Shown one piece after another: positions 9,060-18,706 of a stretch of DNA of 64,000 nt. The notes under the pieces were generated by a model. It was not told the DNA's origin and did not search any database. It saw nothing but the letters and a program-made list of their open reading frames with translations. Source of the stretch: Acaricomes phytoseiuli DSM 14247 (lineage in GTDB: Bacteria > Actinomycetota > Actinomycetes > Actinomycetales > Micrococcaceae); contig NZ_AQXM01000064.1 in NCBI RefSeq assembly GCF_000376245.1, positions 124,001 to 188,000 on the forward strand, read 5' to 3'. Every line of letters begins with the position of its first letter. The first letter of the stretch is position 1. A program made the translations under genes and the position numbers.

Positions 9060-10046
9060 CTAGCTCTTGCCGACGATCTCCACGACGAAGACCAGGGGGC
9101 CGGCCGGGCGGCCAGTGCCGGGGTTATCCCCGTAGCCCAGGGCGGAGGGAATCACCAGCAGTACGGTGGAACCGACTTTCTGGCCCGTCAAGCCCTGAGT
9201 CCAGCCGGGAATCACCTGGCTCAGGCCGAAGCTCGCGGGCTCACCGCGATCATAGCTGGAGTCGAACTTCGAGCTATCCTCCCAGCGCCAACCAGCGTAA
9301 TTCGCGTTGATAGTATCGGTTGCCGCGAGTGCATCGCCATCGCCCTCTTTGAGAACCTTGACCACGAGATTCTCCGGTGCGGGCCCGGAGGGGATGTTGA
9401 CGCTGGGCACGTTGTTGTCGTCGAAGTTCACCGTGGGCAGCTTCCCCTCGGAGTCGAGCGAGGCCACTTCATCTGACGGGGCCACTGAAGGCAAGTTGCT
9501 CACGGACTCCACGAAGTAGATGGAAAGAGTCGCCGGATCCGGGCTGGCCCCTTGCTGCATGGACGGGCTGGAAGGGTTGGCGATGCCGATATAAGCCCCT
9601 ACTTTCGCGGAGGAGAAAGCCTCGTAGACCTCTGCGGACTGGGATTTGAGCGAATCGTCAACGGTTTGAGTCTGCCCGGCGCTGGCGGAGAAGGTCTCGC
9701 CCAGCTGTGTTCCATCGGCTGCGTTGAAGGTCACGCCCCGCAAGCTCACCTGCTGGCCCGATTGCACTTCATCACCCTCGCCTTGCCGCAACAGCTTGAC
9801 CGCGGGATCCGTGATGTTCAGAGGAGTCGGGAACTTCACCTCAGGGACTTGCCCGTTCTCGCCGGGGGTCACCTGCACATCGTTGAAGATCTGGGCTGAT
9901 TCCGGGTTCATACTCACCGAAGGGTTCGGCGAGGTACTCGAATCCGATGCGGGGCCACTGCAGGCAGCGAGCATCAAGCTCAGCGGGACAAGGGCAGCTA
10001 CAAAAACTTTGGAATAACGCAGACGCACACGCGCTCTCTTCCTCAC
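9060..10046 (-). CDS. FKBP-type prolyl isomerase lipoprotein with two FKBP-like domains
   Basis: Exported lipoprotein of 328 aa. The N-terminus has basic residues, a hydrophobic stretch and a lipobox LAAC ending near residue 29, so it should be lipid-anchored on the outer face of the membrane. A Ser/Pro-rich linker follows. The first domain (about 70-185) has FKBP-like strands such as GQQVSLRGVTF but lacks clear flap and active-site motifs. The second domain (about 215-328) is canonical, with NYAGWRWEDSSKFDSSYDRGE, the loop VIPGWTQGLTGQKVGS and the IPSALGYGDNPG loop. Start GTG 10046. It probably folds extracytoplasmic proteins. Confidence 0.93.
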   Translation of the reverse strand: MRKRARVRLRYSKVFVAALVPLSLMLAACSGPASDSSTSPNPSVSMNPESAQIFNDVQVTPGENGQVPEVKFPTPLNITDPAVKLLRQGEGDEVQSGQQVSLRGVTFNAADGTQLGETFSASAGQTQTVDDSLKSQSAEVYEAFSSAKVGAYIGIANPSSPSMQQGASPDPATLSIYFVESVSNLPSVAPSDEVASLDSEGKLPTVNFDDNNVPSVNIPSGPAPENLVVKVLKEGDGDALAATDTINANYAGWRWEDSSKFDSSYDRGEPASFGLSQVIPGWTQGLTGQKVGSTVLLVIPSALGYGDNPGTGRPAGPLVFVVEIVGKS

Positions 10047-10157
10047 AGTGCCCGGACACCTGCCTAGGAAGCCTGTGCTTCGGCGGGATCCGGACTGACG
10101 GCGTTGACTTCTCCCCAGTGTACCCTCCCTTGATAAGAAACCCCTGGGCGCGGTAAT

Positions 10158-11528
10158 TCACACCAGCGGCAGAGAGGCGATGAGCGCGTCTACGCGTTCG
10201 TCTTCGTTCCGGAAGGGATCTTTGCACAGCACCGTCTGATGCGCCCGGCCGTTGAGCTTCAGGTGGACCCAATCCACCGTGTAGTCCTGGCCCGCGGCCT
10301 GGGCAGCCTCGATGAACCTGCTGCGCAGGGCAGCCCGGGTGTTCGCGGGCGGATGCTGCACGGCCTGGAGCGCATCTTCATCGGTGATTACTCTGCGGGC
10401 CGCGCCCTTTGCCTGCAGGAGGTAGAAGAGCCCGCGGTCTGGTGAAATATCGTGATACGTCAGATCCAGCTGGGCCAATCTCGGCGAATTCTCCGGTAGG
10501 TCGTGCTTCCGGCGATAGCTGTCGAGCAGACGCTTCTTGATCGCCCAGTCGATCTCGGTGTCTATCAGCCCGTGATCACCGGTTTCGATGGCCTCGAGAG
10601 TCCGCCCCCAGAGCTCCATGATCTGCGACAGATGCCGGTGGTGCTGCCCGGCTCGCGCTACATAATCGAGCGCCTTCTCGTAGTAGATGCGCTGAATCTG
10701 CACGGCGCTCATCACGCTTCCATCGGCCAATCTCACGGCGGTTCTACCGCTGATATCACGGGAGATCTCCCGGATGCTGCGGATGGGGTTCTCCATGCGC
10801 AGGCCCGTAATCGACTCCCCGTCTTCGATCATGCGCAGCAGCAGATCGACGCTGCCGACCTTGAGCAACGTCGTGGTCTCGGACATTGTAGAATCGCCGA
10901 CGATCACGTGCAGCCTCCGGTAGAGTTCTGCATCGGCGTGCGGCTCATCCCGGGTATTGATGATGGGCCGGGAGCTGGTCGTCGCGGAGGAGACCCCTTC
11001 CCAGATGTGCTCGGCGCGTTGCGAGAAAGCGTAGTGCGGCTGCCCTGCCTGCAGCTGCAAACGCCCCGCACCGGCGATCAGCTGCCGAGTGACCAGGAAA
11101 GGGATCAGGGTCTCCGCCAGCTGGTTGAACTCCCCTTTTCGCTGGATCAGGTAGTTCTCGTGGCTGCCGTAGGAGTTCCCCGCAGAGTCGACGTTGTTCT
11201 TGAAAAGGTAGATCTTACCTTTGAAACCGTCCAGATGAAGCCGCCGCTCGGCCTCTTCGAGCAGTCCGTTGAGAATCAGCTCCCCAGCTTTGTCATGGGC
11301 GATGAGTTGCTGCAGATCGTCGCATTCAGCGGTTGCGTACTCCGGATGCGAGCCGACATCGAGATAAAGCCGCGAACCATTGCGCAGGAAGACATTCGAG
11401 CTGCGCCCCTGACTCACCACTTTCCGGAAGAGGTAGCGGGCCACTTCTTCGGGTGAGAGAGTACGGGAATCCTTTCCGGCGAAGGCTATGCCGAACTCGG
11501 TTTCGACCCCAAGAATCCTACGCTGCAC
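10158..11528 (-). CDS. pafA: Pup--protein ligase PafA
   Basis: PafA is the carboxylate-amine ligase that joins the C-terminal glutamate of Pup to substrate lysines using ATP. The 456 aa protein begins [16 protein letters not shown], the glutamine-synthetase-like nucleotide-binding strand, and has [16 protein letters not shown] near 56-71, whose Asp is the conserved catalytic position. Other family motifs are [18 protein letters not shown] near 110-127 and [10 protein letters not shown] near 190. Length matches the family. It lies 39 bp after pup on the same strand. That gap and the pup-dop gap leave no room for prcB and prcA, which lie between pup and pafA in many actinobacteria. Confidence 0.97.
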   Translation of the reverse strand: MQRRILGVETEFGIAFAGKDSRTLSPEEVARYLFRKVVSQGRSSNVFLRNGSRLYLDVGSHPEYATAECDDLQQLIAHDKAGELILNGLLEEAERRLHLDGFKGKIYLFKNNVDSAGNSYGSHENYLIQRKGEFNQLAETLIPFLVTRQLIAGAGRLQLQAGQPHYAFSQRAEHIWEGVSSATTSSRPIINTRDEPHADAELYRRLHVIVGDSTMSETTTLLKVGSVDLLLRMIEDGESITGLRMENPIRSIREISRDISGRTAVRLADGSVMSAVQIQRIYYEKALDYVARAGQHHRHLSQIMELWGRTLEAIETGDHGLIDTEIDWAIKKRLLDSYRRKHDLPENSPRLAQLDLTYHDISPDRGLFYLLQAKGAARRVITDEDALQAVQHPPANTRAALRSRFIEAAQAAGQDYTVDWVHLKLNGRAHQTVLCKDPFRNEDERVDALIASLPLV

Positions 11529-11567
11529 GGTGACGCTTCTGACCGTCGGAGCGCAGTGGCAGCCTGA

Positions 11568-11792
11568 TCACTGACCACCCTTCTGCACGAAGCCCCGCAC
11601 GAATTCCTCCGCATTGCTTTCCAGTACGCCGTCGATCTCGTCGAGCAGATCGTCGAGACCCGCCGTGTGCTCATGCGACTGTGCTTGACCGGTAGCCGCT
11701 TCCGGTGCCGGGGAGCCGGTGATCTCTTGTTCGGACTCTTCCTCGTGCCGGTCCTCGTGCCGGCGGAATCCTTGCTGATCCTGGCCTGCCAT
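11568..11792 (-). CDS. pup: Prokaryotic ubiquitin-like protein Pup
   Basis: Small acidic, mostly disordered protein tag of 74 aa. The C-terminal half carries the hallmark block LDDLLDEIDGVLESNAEEF, which forms a helix when bound to Arc, followed by VRGFVQKGGQ. The terminal Gln means it must be deamidated to Glu by Dop before PafA can ligate it. The N-terminal half (HEDRHEEESEQE) is variable, as usual. Start ATG 11792 is preceded by GAGGAGG, a strong ribosome site. It sits between dop (137 bp gap) and pafA (39 bp gap). Confidence 0.98.
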   Translation of the reverse strand: MAGQDQQGFRRHEDRHEEESEQEITGSPAPEAATGQAQSHEHTAGLDDLLDEIDGVLESNAEEFVRGFVQKGGQ

Positions 11793-11929
11793 CTCGGCGC
11801 CTCCTCGTATAGCCGTAGAGCCACATGCACGGCCGGCTACGATCTTCTGATCCTCTGCGCGCCGGCCCTGGCTTCACCCTTCATCCTGCCACGTCTGCGA
11901 ATACTTGTCCGCAGCCGCGACTTCCCAGA

Positions 11930-13612
11930 TCAGCGCTCCCCGGCCAGCAGATCACGAAGAAAATCTTCGGCCGCCGGATAAGCTTCGAAAAGAGCACCCA
12001 CGTGCTGTCTCGTTCCGTCCAGGGGCTCTCTGGTGTGGACTTTATGCAGCCGATGTTTGCCGGACAAGCGAAAAATCACCGAGTCCCAGGAAGCTCCAGC
12101 GATGTCCCGGCCATAGCGCCGGATGCATTCGCCTCGGAAATAAGCTCTCGTGTCCTCCGGCGCACGGCGGGCCGCGGCCCGGATCTGCTCATCGCTCACT
12201 AGGGCTTCCGCTTGACCACGGGCTTGCAAGCGGTAGGCCAGTCCCCGGCTCGGCTCCAGATCCGACCACTGCACGTCGATGAGCGCCAGGCGTGCATCAT
12301 CCCAGTCCAAGCCGTCTCGCTGCCGGTACTGCTCCAGCAGGTGCAGTTTCGCAGCCCATTCCACGCGGGTTCGCACCGCTTCCGACCCTCGGCGCAATCC
12401 GTCCAGCACTTCGGACCACAGCCTCAGGACCTGCCCGGTCTGCGCATCGGGCTGTGCACCTGCCGCACGCTGAGCGGCTTCCAGGTACATCTCCTGCACA
12501 TCCAAGGCGGTCACCCGCCGCCCGTCGATCAACCGGTACCGCTGCGCCAGGCTGAGGTCATGACTGACCTGGTGCAGCGCTGTCACCGGTTCCCAGACCT
12601 CAAGCTCAGGCGTCAGCCCCCGTTCGATCAGACCCAAAACGAGCGAGGTCGTACCGAATTTGAGGAAGTGCGATACCTGGAAGAGGTTGGCGTCCCCGAC
12701 GATGACGTGCAGCCGTCGGTAGTGATCAGCCACCGCATGCGGTTCATCCCGGGTGTTGATAATAGGCCGCCGGATCGTCGTCTCCAGACCAACTTCCGCT
12801 TCGAAAAAATCAGCGCGCTGGCTGATCTGATACCCGGCCGTTTCACCGTGCTGACCCATTCCGACTCTGCCGGAGCCGCAGATCAGCTGCCGAGTGACGA
12901 AGAAGGGGGTCAGCCCCGAGACGATCTGACGGAACGGGACGCTCCGGGGCATCAGGTAATTCTCATGACTGCCGTACGAAGCGCCTTTGCCGTCGGTGTT
13001 GTTCTTGTAGAGCTTGAGCTCTGGCAGCTCCTGACCATCCGGATCATCCGGATTCTCCTGAGTTCCGGTTCGGCGTTGCTCAATACCGGCCAGGGCGTCC
13101 CGCAGCACCTGGTCCCCGGCGAAATCCCAGATCACCGCGTCCAAAGGATTGGTGACTTCCGGTGAGGAGTATTCCGGATGCGCGTGGTCGACGTAGAACC
13201 TGGCGCCGTTGCTGAGCACCATATTCATGATCAGAGACCGCTCTTGCGCGGGGTCCCCCTCACTGATGACATCATGGCTGGCGAAGAACGCCGGTTCGTT
13301 AGTGAGCTGGGAAGGATGCGCCTGCTCACGCGGCATCGACCAGCCTCGGGCATCGACGAGCGGGGATTCCTCGCTGTAATCCCAGCTCGCCCGGGAACTG
13401 TCGTCAGGCAGGGCCGCCGGGCCTTGGGCATAGGCGTGCACGAGTTCGCTGGAGAGCCAGACAGGATCGCTTCCCGGAGCGGCAGGAGCGTGGATACCGT
13501 ACTCGGTTTCCGCGCCCATGACTCGATGCACGCCCAGCGCATCTGGGAAAACACCGGGGGAAATCCGCTGCGCTGATTCACTGGCTCCGGGGAACGGCGG
13601 TACATGGCTCAT
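11930..13612 (-). CDS. dop: Deamidase/depupylase of Pup (Dop)
   Basis: Dop is the PafA paralogue that converts the Pup C-terminal Gln to Glu and also removes Pup from substrates. The nucleotide-binding strand [15 protein letters not shown] is near residue 30, the conserved [17 protein letters not shown] with its catalytic Asp near 140, and [20 protein letters not shown] follows. Reading from ATG 13612 gives 560 aa and a 4-base ATGA overlap with the arc stop, indicating translational coupling; an earlier in-frame start at 13690 would run into arc. The product is slightly longer than many Dop proteins because of about 25 N-terminal residues. Function is inferred from homology and locus. Confidence 0.96.
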   Translation of the reverse strand: MSHVPPFPGASESAQRISPGVFPDALGVHRVMGAETEYGIHAPAAPGSDPVWLSSELVHAYAQGPAALPDDSSRASWDYSEESPLVDARGWSMPREQAHPSQLTNEPAFFASHDVISEGDPAQERSLIMNMVLSNGARFYVDHAHPEYSSPEVTNPLDAVIWDFAGDQVLRDALAGIEQRRTGTQENPDDPDGQELPELKLYKNNTDGKGASYGSHENYLMPRSVPFRQIVSGLTPFFVTRQLICGSGRVGMGQHGETAGYQISQRADFFEAEVGLETTIRRPIINTRDEPHAVADHYRRLHVIVGDANLFQVSHFLKFGTTSLVLGLIERGLTPELEVWEPVTALHQVSHDLSLAQRYRLIDGRRVTALDVQEMYLEAAQRAAGAQPDAQTGQVLRLWSEVLDGLRRGSEAVRTRVEWAAKLHLLEQYRQRDGLDWDDARLALIDVQWSDLEPSRGLAYRLQARGQAEALVSDEQIRAAARRAPEDTRAYFRGECIRRYGRDIAGASWDSVIFRLSGKHRLHKVHTREPLDGTRQHVGALFEAYPAAEDFLRDLLAGER

Positions 13613-15297
13613 GATGAGAGGCGCTGGTCCTGGCTGAGAATGCGGATAGAGATGATCCGCTCCCCTTTCCTGCCGGAGATTCTGGCCCAATCATCCGGGT
13701 TAGCGGTATTGGGGAGATCTTCTTGTTCCTGGAATTCATCGGCGACGGCCCGCCGCAGATGCTCGGTGCGCAGCCCCTTCTCCTGATAGGTCAGCAGGTC
13801 TTTGATCGCGTACTTCTTAGCTCGGTCTACGACGTTCTGTATCACCGCGCCCGAGCTGAAATCCTTGAAGTAGAGGATTTCGGACGCACCGTGCGCATAG
13901 GTCACTTCGAGGTATTGGTTGGCTTCGCTCGTGGCATACATCGCGGCCACCGTGTTCTGGATCATCGCGGCCACCGCTGCCCGGATATCGCCGCCATGCG
14001 CTTCCAGCTCAGCCCGATGGATCGGCACAGCAGTGGTGAGGTATTTGGCGAAGATCTCCGCTGCTGCCTCGGCGTCTGGGCGGCGGATCTTGATCTTCAC
14101 ATCCAGGCGGCCGGGCCGCAGGATCGCCGGATCGATCATATCCTCGCGGTTGGAGGCGCCGATGACGATGACATTATCCAGCCGTTCCACCCCGTCGATC
14201 TCGCTCAGCAGCTGCGGGACGATGGTGGTCTCCACATCGGAGGAGATCCCGGTGCCACGGGTGCGGAACAGCGAGTCCATCTCATCGAAGAACACCACCA
14301 CGGCACTGCCATCGGCAGCCTTCTCCCGGGCTCGGGCGAAGATCATTCGGATCTGCCGCTCGGTTTCGCCGACGTACTTATCCAGTAGTTCCGGCCCCTT
14401 GATGTTCAGGAAGTAGGAGTTCTGCGGGGCTGCCCCGCTGCGCTCGGCGGCCTGAGCGGCCAAGGAGTTCGCCACGGCTTTGGCGATCAGCGTCTTACCG
14501 CAGCCGGGCGGCCCGTAGAGCAGGATGCCTTTAGGCGCTTTCAGTCCGTGCTCGCGGTACAGTTCCGGGTGCAGGAAGGGAAGTTCCACAGCGTCTTTGA
14601 TCTGCTCGATTTGCGGGCCGAGCCCACCGATGTCGTGATACGAGATCTCCGGTACTTCTTCGAGCACGAGGTTCTCCACCTCGGAATGCGGAACTTTCTC
14701 CAGGGCGTATCCGCTCCTGGTCTCCAGGGAAACCGCATCGCCGACTCGCAGGCCCTGGCCGATCAGATCACCGGACAAGCGTACGACTCGTTCTTCATCG
14801 GACCTGCCGATGACCAGGGCTCGGTCCTCGCCCAGCAGCTCTTTGACCGTGACGATCTCCCCGGCGCGTTCGAAACCGAGCGCTGCGATGACCATCTGCG
14901 CTTCATTGAGCAGGACTTCTTGCCCGGGCCGCAGAGAGGCGAGATCGATCAGCGGGCTCACCGCGACGCGCAGTTTCCTGCCTTGGACCAGGACATCGGC
15001 GCTCTCCTTGGCCAGCTCCGAATCTGCGCCGCCCCCCGGGCCGGCGGCCAGCGGATGGTTGACCTGAATGACGGTGGCGAAACTGGAGGGCAGCTGGGCT
15101 TCCTTCTCCAATGCGGTCCTGAGTTTAACGATCTCGGAACGGGCGGTCTGCAGCATGATGGTCAGCTTGCTGTTGTTCTGGGTCGCCGACGCCAGCTGAT
15201 GATCCAGCCTGCGCAGTTTGTCCCGCAGGACGTTGACCTGACGCTCGACATCGGAGTGCTTCTGGACTTCGTGGTTTCCTGCCCTACCCTGGCTCAT
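13609..15297 (-). CDS. arc: Proteasome-associated/Pup-dependent AAA+ ATPase (ARC/Mpa family) lacking the docking tail
   Basis: AAA+ unfoldase of 562 aa with an N-terminal coiled coil (about 8-60) that captures Pup, a tandem OB region (about 80-215), Walker A GPPGCGKT near 263, Walker [11 protein letters not shown] near 337, and arginine-finger and sensor motifs after [10 protein letters not shown]. The C-terminus ends [23 protein letters not shown], shortly after the conserved [10 protein letters not shown] motif. Mycobacterial Mpa continues for about 20 residues to a GQYL end that opens the 20S gate; that tail is missing here. The loss agrees with the absence of prcBA next to pup. It is 34 bp from trmI and overlaps dop by 4 bases. 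Confidence 0.96.
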   Translation of the reverse strand: MSQGRAGNHEVQKHSDVERQVNVLRDKLRRLDHQLASATQNNSKLTIMLQTARSEIVKLRTALEKEAQLPSSFATVIQVNHPLAAGPGGGADSELAKESADVLVQGRKLRVAVSPLIDLASLRPGQEVLLNEAQMVIAALGFERAGEIVTVKELLGEDRALVIGRSDEERVVRLSGDLIGQGLRVGDAVSLETRSGYALEKVPHSEVENLVLEEVPEISYHDIGGLGPQIEQIKDAVELPFLHPELYREHGLKAPKGILLYGPPGCGKTLIAKAVANSLAAQAAERSGAAPQNSYFLNIKGPELLDKYVGETERQIRMIFARAREKAADGSAVVVFFDEMDSLFRTRGTGISSDVETTIVPQLLSEIDGVERLDNVIVIGASNREDMIDPAILRPGRLDVKIKIRRPDAEAAAEIFAKYLTTAVPIHRAELEAHGGDIRAAVAAMIQNTVAAMYATSEANQYLEVTYAHGASEILYFKDFSSGAVIQNVVDRAKKYAIKDLLTYQEKGLRTEHLRRAVADEFQEQEDLPNTANPDDWARISGRKGERIISIRILSQDQRLSS

Positions 15298-15331
15298 CCT
15301 GCTCCGATCCTCTCCGCTTCATCCCGCGAGG

Positions 15332-16456
15332 TTACTGCTCCTGGCCCTGGGGCTCTTCGGTTCTCGCCGCAGAGTCGTGACCCGCTGCCGCCTGCCCGGC
15401 CGCCGCGGCATCCCGGACTGTCCGGCGCAGCTTCTTATCCGAGGCTACTCTTTCACCGACTGCTTCCGGGCTCCAAGGATTTTCGGCTTCGTCCGTATCC
15501 TCTTGCGAGGTGCTTTGCGAGGCACCTTGTGGAGTCCAGGCCTCCAGATCAGCCGGGGTGAACTCAGGTTTGGCACCCCGGCGTTTGGCAGCCAGCGCGG
15601 ACACTCCCGCAGCGAGCCTGCGCGTCACCAGGAGGAAACCGGTATGCGCCACCATCCGGTGGTTGGGCCTTACCGCCAGTCCTTCGAGGTGCCAACCGCG
15701 GACCATGGACTCCCAGGCCTCCGGCTCGGTGAATCTGCCGTCGGCGCGAATCGCTTCAGCGGTGCGGGAGAGCTGGGTGACCGTGGCCACGTAGTTGATC
15801 CAGACGCCTCCGGGTGCCAGGACCGTGGCCACCGCATCGACACACTCCCAGGGGGCGAGCATATCGAGCACCACACGGTCGATGCTGCCCGGCGCTTCAG
15901 CGGCGACGACCTCCGCCTGGAAGTCTCCCAAGGAGATCTTCCAGGCGGGGTGCGGGCCGCCGAAAAGAGTCTCGACATTGCTCTGCGCGATCTGGGCGAA
16001 TTCCTCGCGCCGCTCGAAGGAGTGCAGATATCCCTGATCGCCCACGGCGCGCAGGAGGGACAGCGAGAGCGCTCCGGACCCCACGCCGGCTTCGACCACC
16101 CGGGCACCAGGGAAGATATCGGCCATCGTGACGATCTGGCCCGCGTCTTTGGGGTACACCACTGCCGCCCCCCGGGGCATCGAGAGCACGAAATCACTCA
16201 GCAGCGGTCGCAGCGCCTGATAGCGCTGGCCCTTGGTGTTCTCGACGATGCTTCCCTCGGGCTGGCCGATCAGCTCACTGTGGTCGAGGAAGCCCTTATG
16301 CGTGTGGAACGCTCCTCCTTCAGCGAGGGTTATGGTGTTCATCCGGCCCCGGTCATCAGTCAGCTGGACGCGCTCCCCGACCCGGAAAGGGCCGCGACGC
16401 AACTGGGCGCCATGCGGGGACTGCTCGGGATTCGGCTGGGCTTCGCGCTTAGTCAT
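15332..16456 (-). CDS. trmI: tRNA (adenine-N1)-methyltransferase TrmI (m1A58)
   Basis: SAM-dependent methyltransferase of 374 aa that makes m1A58 in the T loop of tRNAs. An N-terminal small beta domain (FRVGERVQLTDDRGRMNTITL) precedes the Rossmann domain with VVEAGVGSGALSLSLLRAVG near 120-140, the FERREEFA strand, and VVLDMLAPWECV near 195-206. Those are the TrmI/Gcd14 family signatures. About 65 residues at the C-terminus are polar and of low complexity. It lies directly upstream of arc, as in many actinobacteria, and may share its transcript. Confidence 0.95.
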   Translation of the reverse strand: MTKREAQPNPEQSPHGAQLRRGPFRVGERVQLTDDRGRMNTITLAEGGAFHTHKGFLDHSELIGQPEGSIVENTKGQRYQALRPLLSDFVLSMPRGAAVVYPKDAGQIVTMADIFPGARVVEAGVGSGALSLSLLRAVGDQGYLHSFERREEFAQIAQSNVETLFGGPHPAWKISLGDFQAEVVAAEAPGSIDRVVLDMLAPWECVDAVATVLAPGGVWINYVATVTQLSRTAEAIRADGRFTEPEAWESMVRGWHLEGLAVRPNHRMVAHTGFLLVTRRLAAGVSALAAKRRGAKPEFTPADLEAWTPQGASQSTSQEDTDEAENPWSPEAVGERVASDKKLRRTVRDAAAAGQAAAGHDSAARTEEPQGQEQ

Positions 16457-16511
16457 CGTCTGCTGGAACTCCTGGAAATCTCCGGCTGAGGTGCATCATC
16501 TCGGACCGACA

Positions 16512-17696
16512 TCATTCCGGCACCGGCTTGCCGGTCACCGCTGCTACCACGACCTGTTGTCGCAGCAGGCCGGTGACGAGCCCCCGGCTGTCGATCACGG
16601 CGTACTCGTTACCGGATAGCTGTGCCAGATACTGGATGAGCTCCTGCCCGGAGGCGCTCTCCGGAACATACCCTCCCGGCGCGAGCGGATTGGCCACGGC
16701 GGTGGCCAGAGTCGATGCCGCAGCGGTCAGCGGCACCGAGGCCAGAGCCAGTGGATCAACCACGTATCCCGGTTGGCCGTCCCGACCGCAAAGCACTACG
16801 CTCACCCCCGGATGATTGGACAGCAGTCCCAGCACCTGGGCCACCGATGATTCATCGCTCTGGCCCACCGCTGGGGTGCTCAGCGCCCCCGCACTGATCG
16901 CCGGAAGCCGCAAGCGCATGCGGGCGGCACTGATCGCCTGGCTCGCACCCAGCCAGAGGAAGCCCGCGACCAGGAGCATGAATAAGGCGGTCTGGATGTT
17001 CAGCGTGCCGCCGCGCAGAAGCGGTACACCCAAGACACCGACGACCAAGAGCACCACGACGACTCTGCCGGCCCAGCCGGCCGCCACGGTGCCTTTCTCC
17101 TGGCTACCGGTGATCTGCCAGAAGATCGACTCCACGAGCCGACCGCCGTCCAGGGGCAGACCGGGCAGCACGTTGAAGACACCGATCAGCAGATTCGCCC
17201 AGACGAAGATGTTCGCGAGCGCCGAGAGCAGCTCCAGATTGGCCGAGCTGCCTTGTGGCAATACCATAACGAGCAGCCAGCCCAGGCCGGCGAGGACGAA
17301 GTTCGCTGCGGGGCCGGAGAACGCCACGACGAGCGAGCGCCAGGGCGTCGCGGTGAAATTCTCAAACTGTGTGTGACCGCCCCAGAGGTTGAGCACGATT
17401 TTCTGCGTCGGCCAGCCGAACCCGCGAGCCGCTAGAGCATGCGCCAGTTCATGGATGAGCACCGAGAACAGCAGCAGCAGCGCATAGAGGAAAGCGATGA
17501 GGTAGGCTCCGGCGCCGAGCCGGGGGAAGTTCATCTGGATGAACGGGCCGAAGACGATCACCGTGAAAGCCGCGATCAGGAACCAGGAGTACGCGAGGAT
17601 CACCGGAACGCCGGCGATCCTCCCTAGCGGGATTCCTTCGCGTCGGGTTCTGCTTGCTTCTTGATGCCCCGGCTGGTTGCCCTGTTCGCCGTTCAT
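16512..17696 (-). CDS. Site-2 (M50 family) metalloprotease with CBS domain
   Basis: Polytopic intramembrane zinc protease of 394 aa. The HExxH zinc motif is IHELAHAL at 81-88, and the second metal site NVLPGLPLDGGRLVE follows about 100 residues later. Hydrophobic segments surround both. The C-terminal part (about 245-390) resembles a CBS pair (VAQVLGLLSNHPGVSVVL), as in SpoIVFB/Rip3-like proteases. I start at ATG 17696, which overlaps the stop of the HAD gene as ATGA; a longer frame from 17936 would lie inside that gene. It probably cleaves membrane proteins or anti-sigma factors, but the substrate is unknown. Confidence 0.92.
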   Translation of the reverse strand: MNGEQGNQPGHQEASRTRREGIPLGRIAGVPVILAYSWFLIAAFTVIVFGPFIQMNFPRLGAGAYLIAFLYALLLLFSVLIHELAHALAARGFGWPTQKIVLNLWGGHTQFENFTATPWRSLVVAFSGPAANFVLAGLGWLLVMVLPQGSSANLELLSALANIFVWANLLIGVFNVLPGLPLDGGRLVESIFWQITGSQEKGTVAAGWAGRVVVVLLVVGVLGVPLLRGGTLNIQTALFMLLVAGFLWLGASQAISAARMRLRLPAISAGALSTPAVGQSDESSVAQVLGLLSNHPGVSVVLCGRDGQPGYVVDPLALASVPLTAAASTLATAVANPLAPGGYVPESASGQELIQYLAQLSGNEYAVIDSRGLVTGLLRQQVVVAAVTGKPVPE

Positions 17697-18511
17697 GCTG
17701 CGCCGTCCTGATCCGCACCGGCGGTGGCGGCGCCGGCGGCAGCCAGTGCGGGCACGGGGTGCTGCACAGCGGCCAGCGCCTCGGCCAAATCCTCGGGTGT
17801 CCGGCCGCTGAGGCTCTCCCAGGTCACTCGGCGGGTGTCTTCCGGCAGCGGGACGGTATGCGGGATGCCGATGGTCGGCAGACCGGCGGCCAGCGCCGAA
17901 GTCACACCCGGCACCGAATCCTCCAGAGCGATGCACTGCTCCGGCTGCAGCTGAGGGTCATCCTGGCGCAGCAGTTCCAGGGCACGTAGATACGGCTCCG
18001 GGTGCGGCTTGCCCTGGGTCACCTGATCACCGGTCACCATGAACTCGAAGGTCTCCGCCGGTAAGGCTGCAACGATCTCCGAGGCCAAGGGGCCTTCGCT
18101 CATCGTGACCAGAGCGCAGCGAATGCCCTCCGCCCGCAACTGTTCGAGCAGTTCGCGGGCACCGGGGCGCCATGGCATCTGTTCTTGAATGCGCGCGATC
18201 ACCTGAGCCGTCATGGCATCGATGATCTCCCGACGGCTGAGCTGAACTCCGGCCTCCTGCAGGATGCCGGAGCTGCGCCATAGCGACTGGCCTACCAAGC
18301 CCATAGCCTGCTCATGGCTCCACTGCCCGCCATGCGCGTGGACGAGCTCGGTTTCCGCGGCGATCCAGTATGGTTCGGTATCGACCAGAGTGCCATCCAT
18401 ATCCCAGAGCACTGCACGCAGCGCCGGGGCAGCGGAATCCGGGACCGACCCGGCCGGGCTCACCGAATCCTGCTGCGAAAGCAGGTCGGATGGTATTGAG
18501 GCATCATGCAT
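17693..18511 (-). CDS. HAD-superfamily phosphatase/phosphoglucomutase-like hydrolase
   Basis: HAD hydrolase of 272 aa with a cap domain (subfamily IA). The nucleophile motif VLWDMDGTLVDTEPYW is at 34-49 with Asp37 and Asp39. Motif II LVTMS is near 137, the Lys region GDQVTQGKPHPEPYLRAL near 165, and the acidic motif CIALEDSVPGVTSALAAGLP near 195. This resembles beta-phosphoglucomutase and sugar-phosphate phosphatases; the substrate is uncertain. About 30 N-terminal residues are polar and precede the domain. It is translationally coupled to the M50 protease and is the first gene of that minus-strand run. Confidence 0.9.
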   Translation of the reverse strand: MHDASIPSDLLSQQDSVSPAGSVPDSAAPALRAVLWDMDGTLVDTEPYWIAAETELVHAHGGQWSHEQAMGLVGQSLWRSSGILQEAGVQLSRREIIDAMTAQVIARIQEQMPWRPGARELLEQLRAEGIRCALVTMSEGPLASEIVAALPAETFEFMVTGDQVTQGKPHPEPYLRALELLRQDDPQLQPEQCIALEDSVPGVTSALAAGLPTIGIPHTVPLPEDTRRVTWESLSGRTPEDLAEALAAVQHPVPALAAAGAATAGADQDGAA

Positions 18512-18706
18512 TCCAATAGTTTAGCCGGGCGAAGCGGAGCCACTGAGACAGTGCAGTGCGCTAAGCTCTCCGCGAATCCAGCACTGGCCTTGACGCAGCC
18601 GGAGCTGCCCGGAGCCAGCAGGAAACCAGGCCGCAACGCGCATGCACCCGGGCAACTACCTGGCGAGAGTGCTTGCTCTGCCGAAATCGCGTCGTAGGGT
18701 GGAGGA

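Noticed and set aside
10503-11456. Long plus-strand open frame opposite pafA
   Set aside because: Antisense to conserved PafA motifs; codon shadow.
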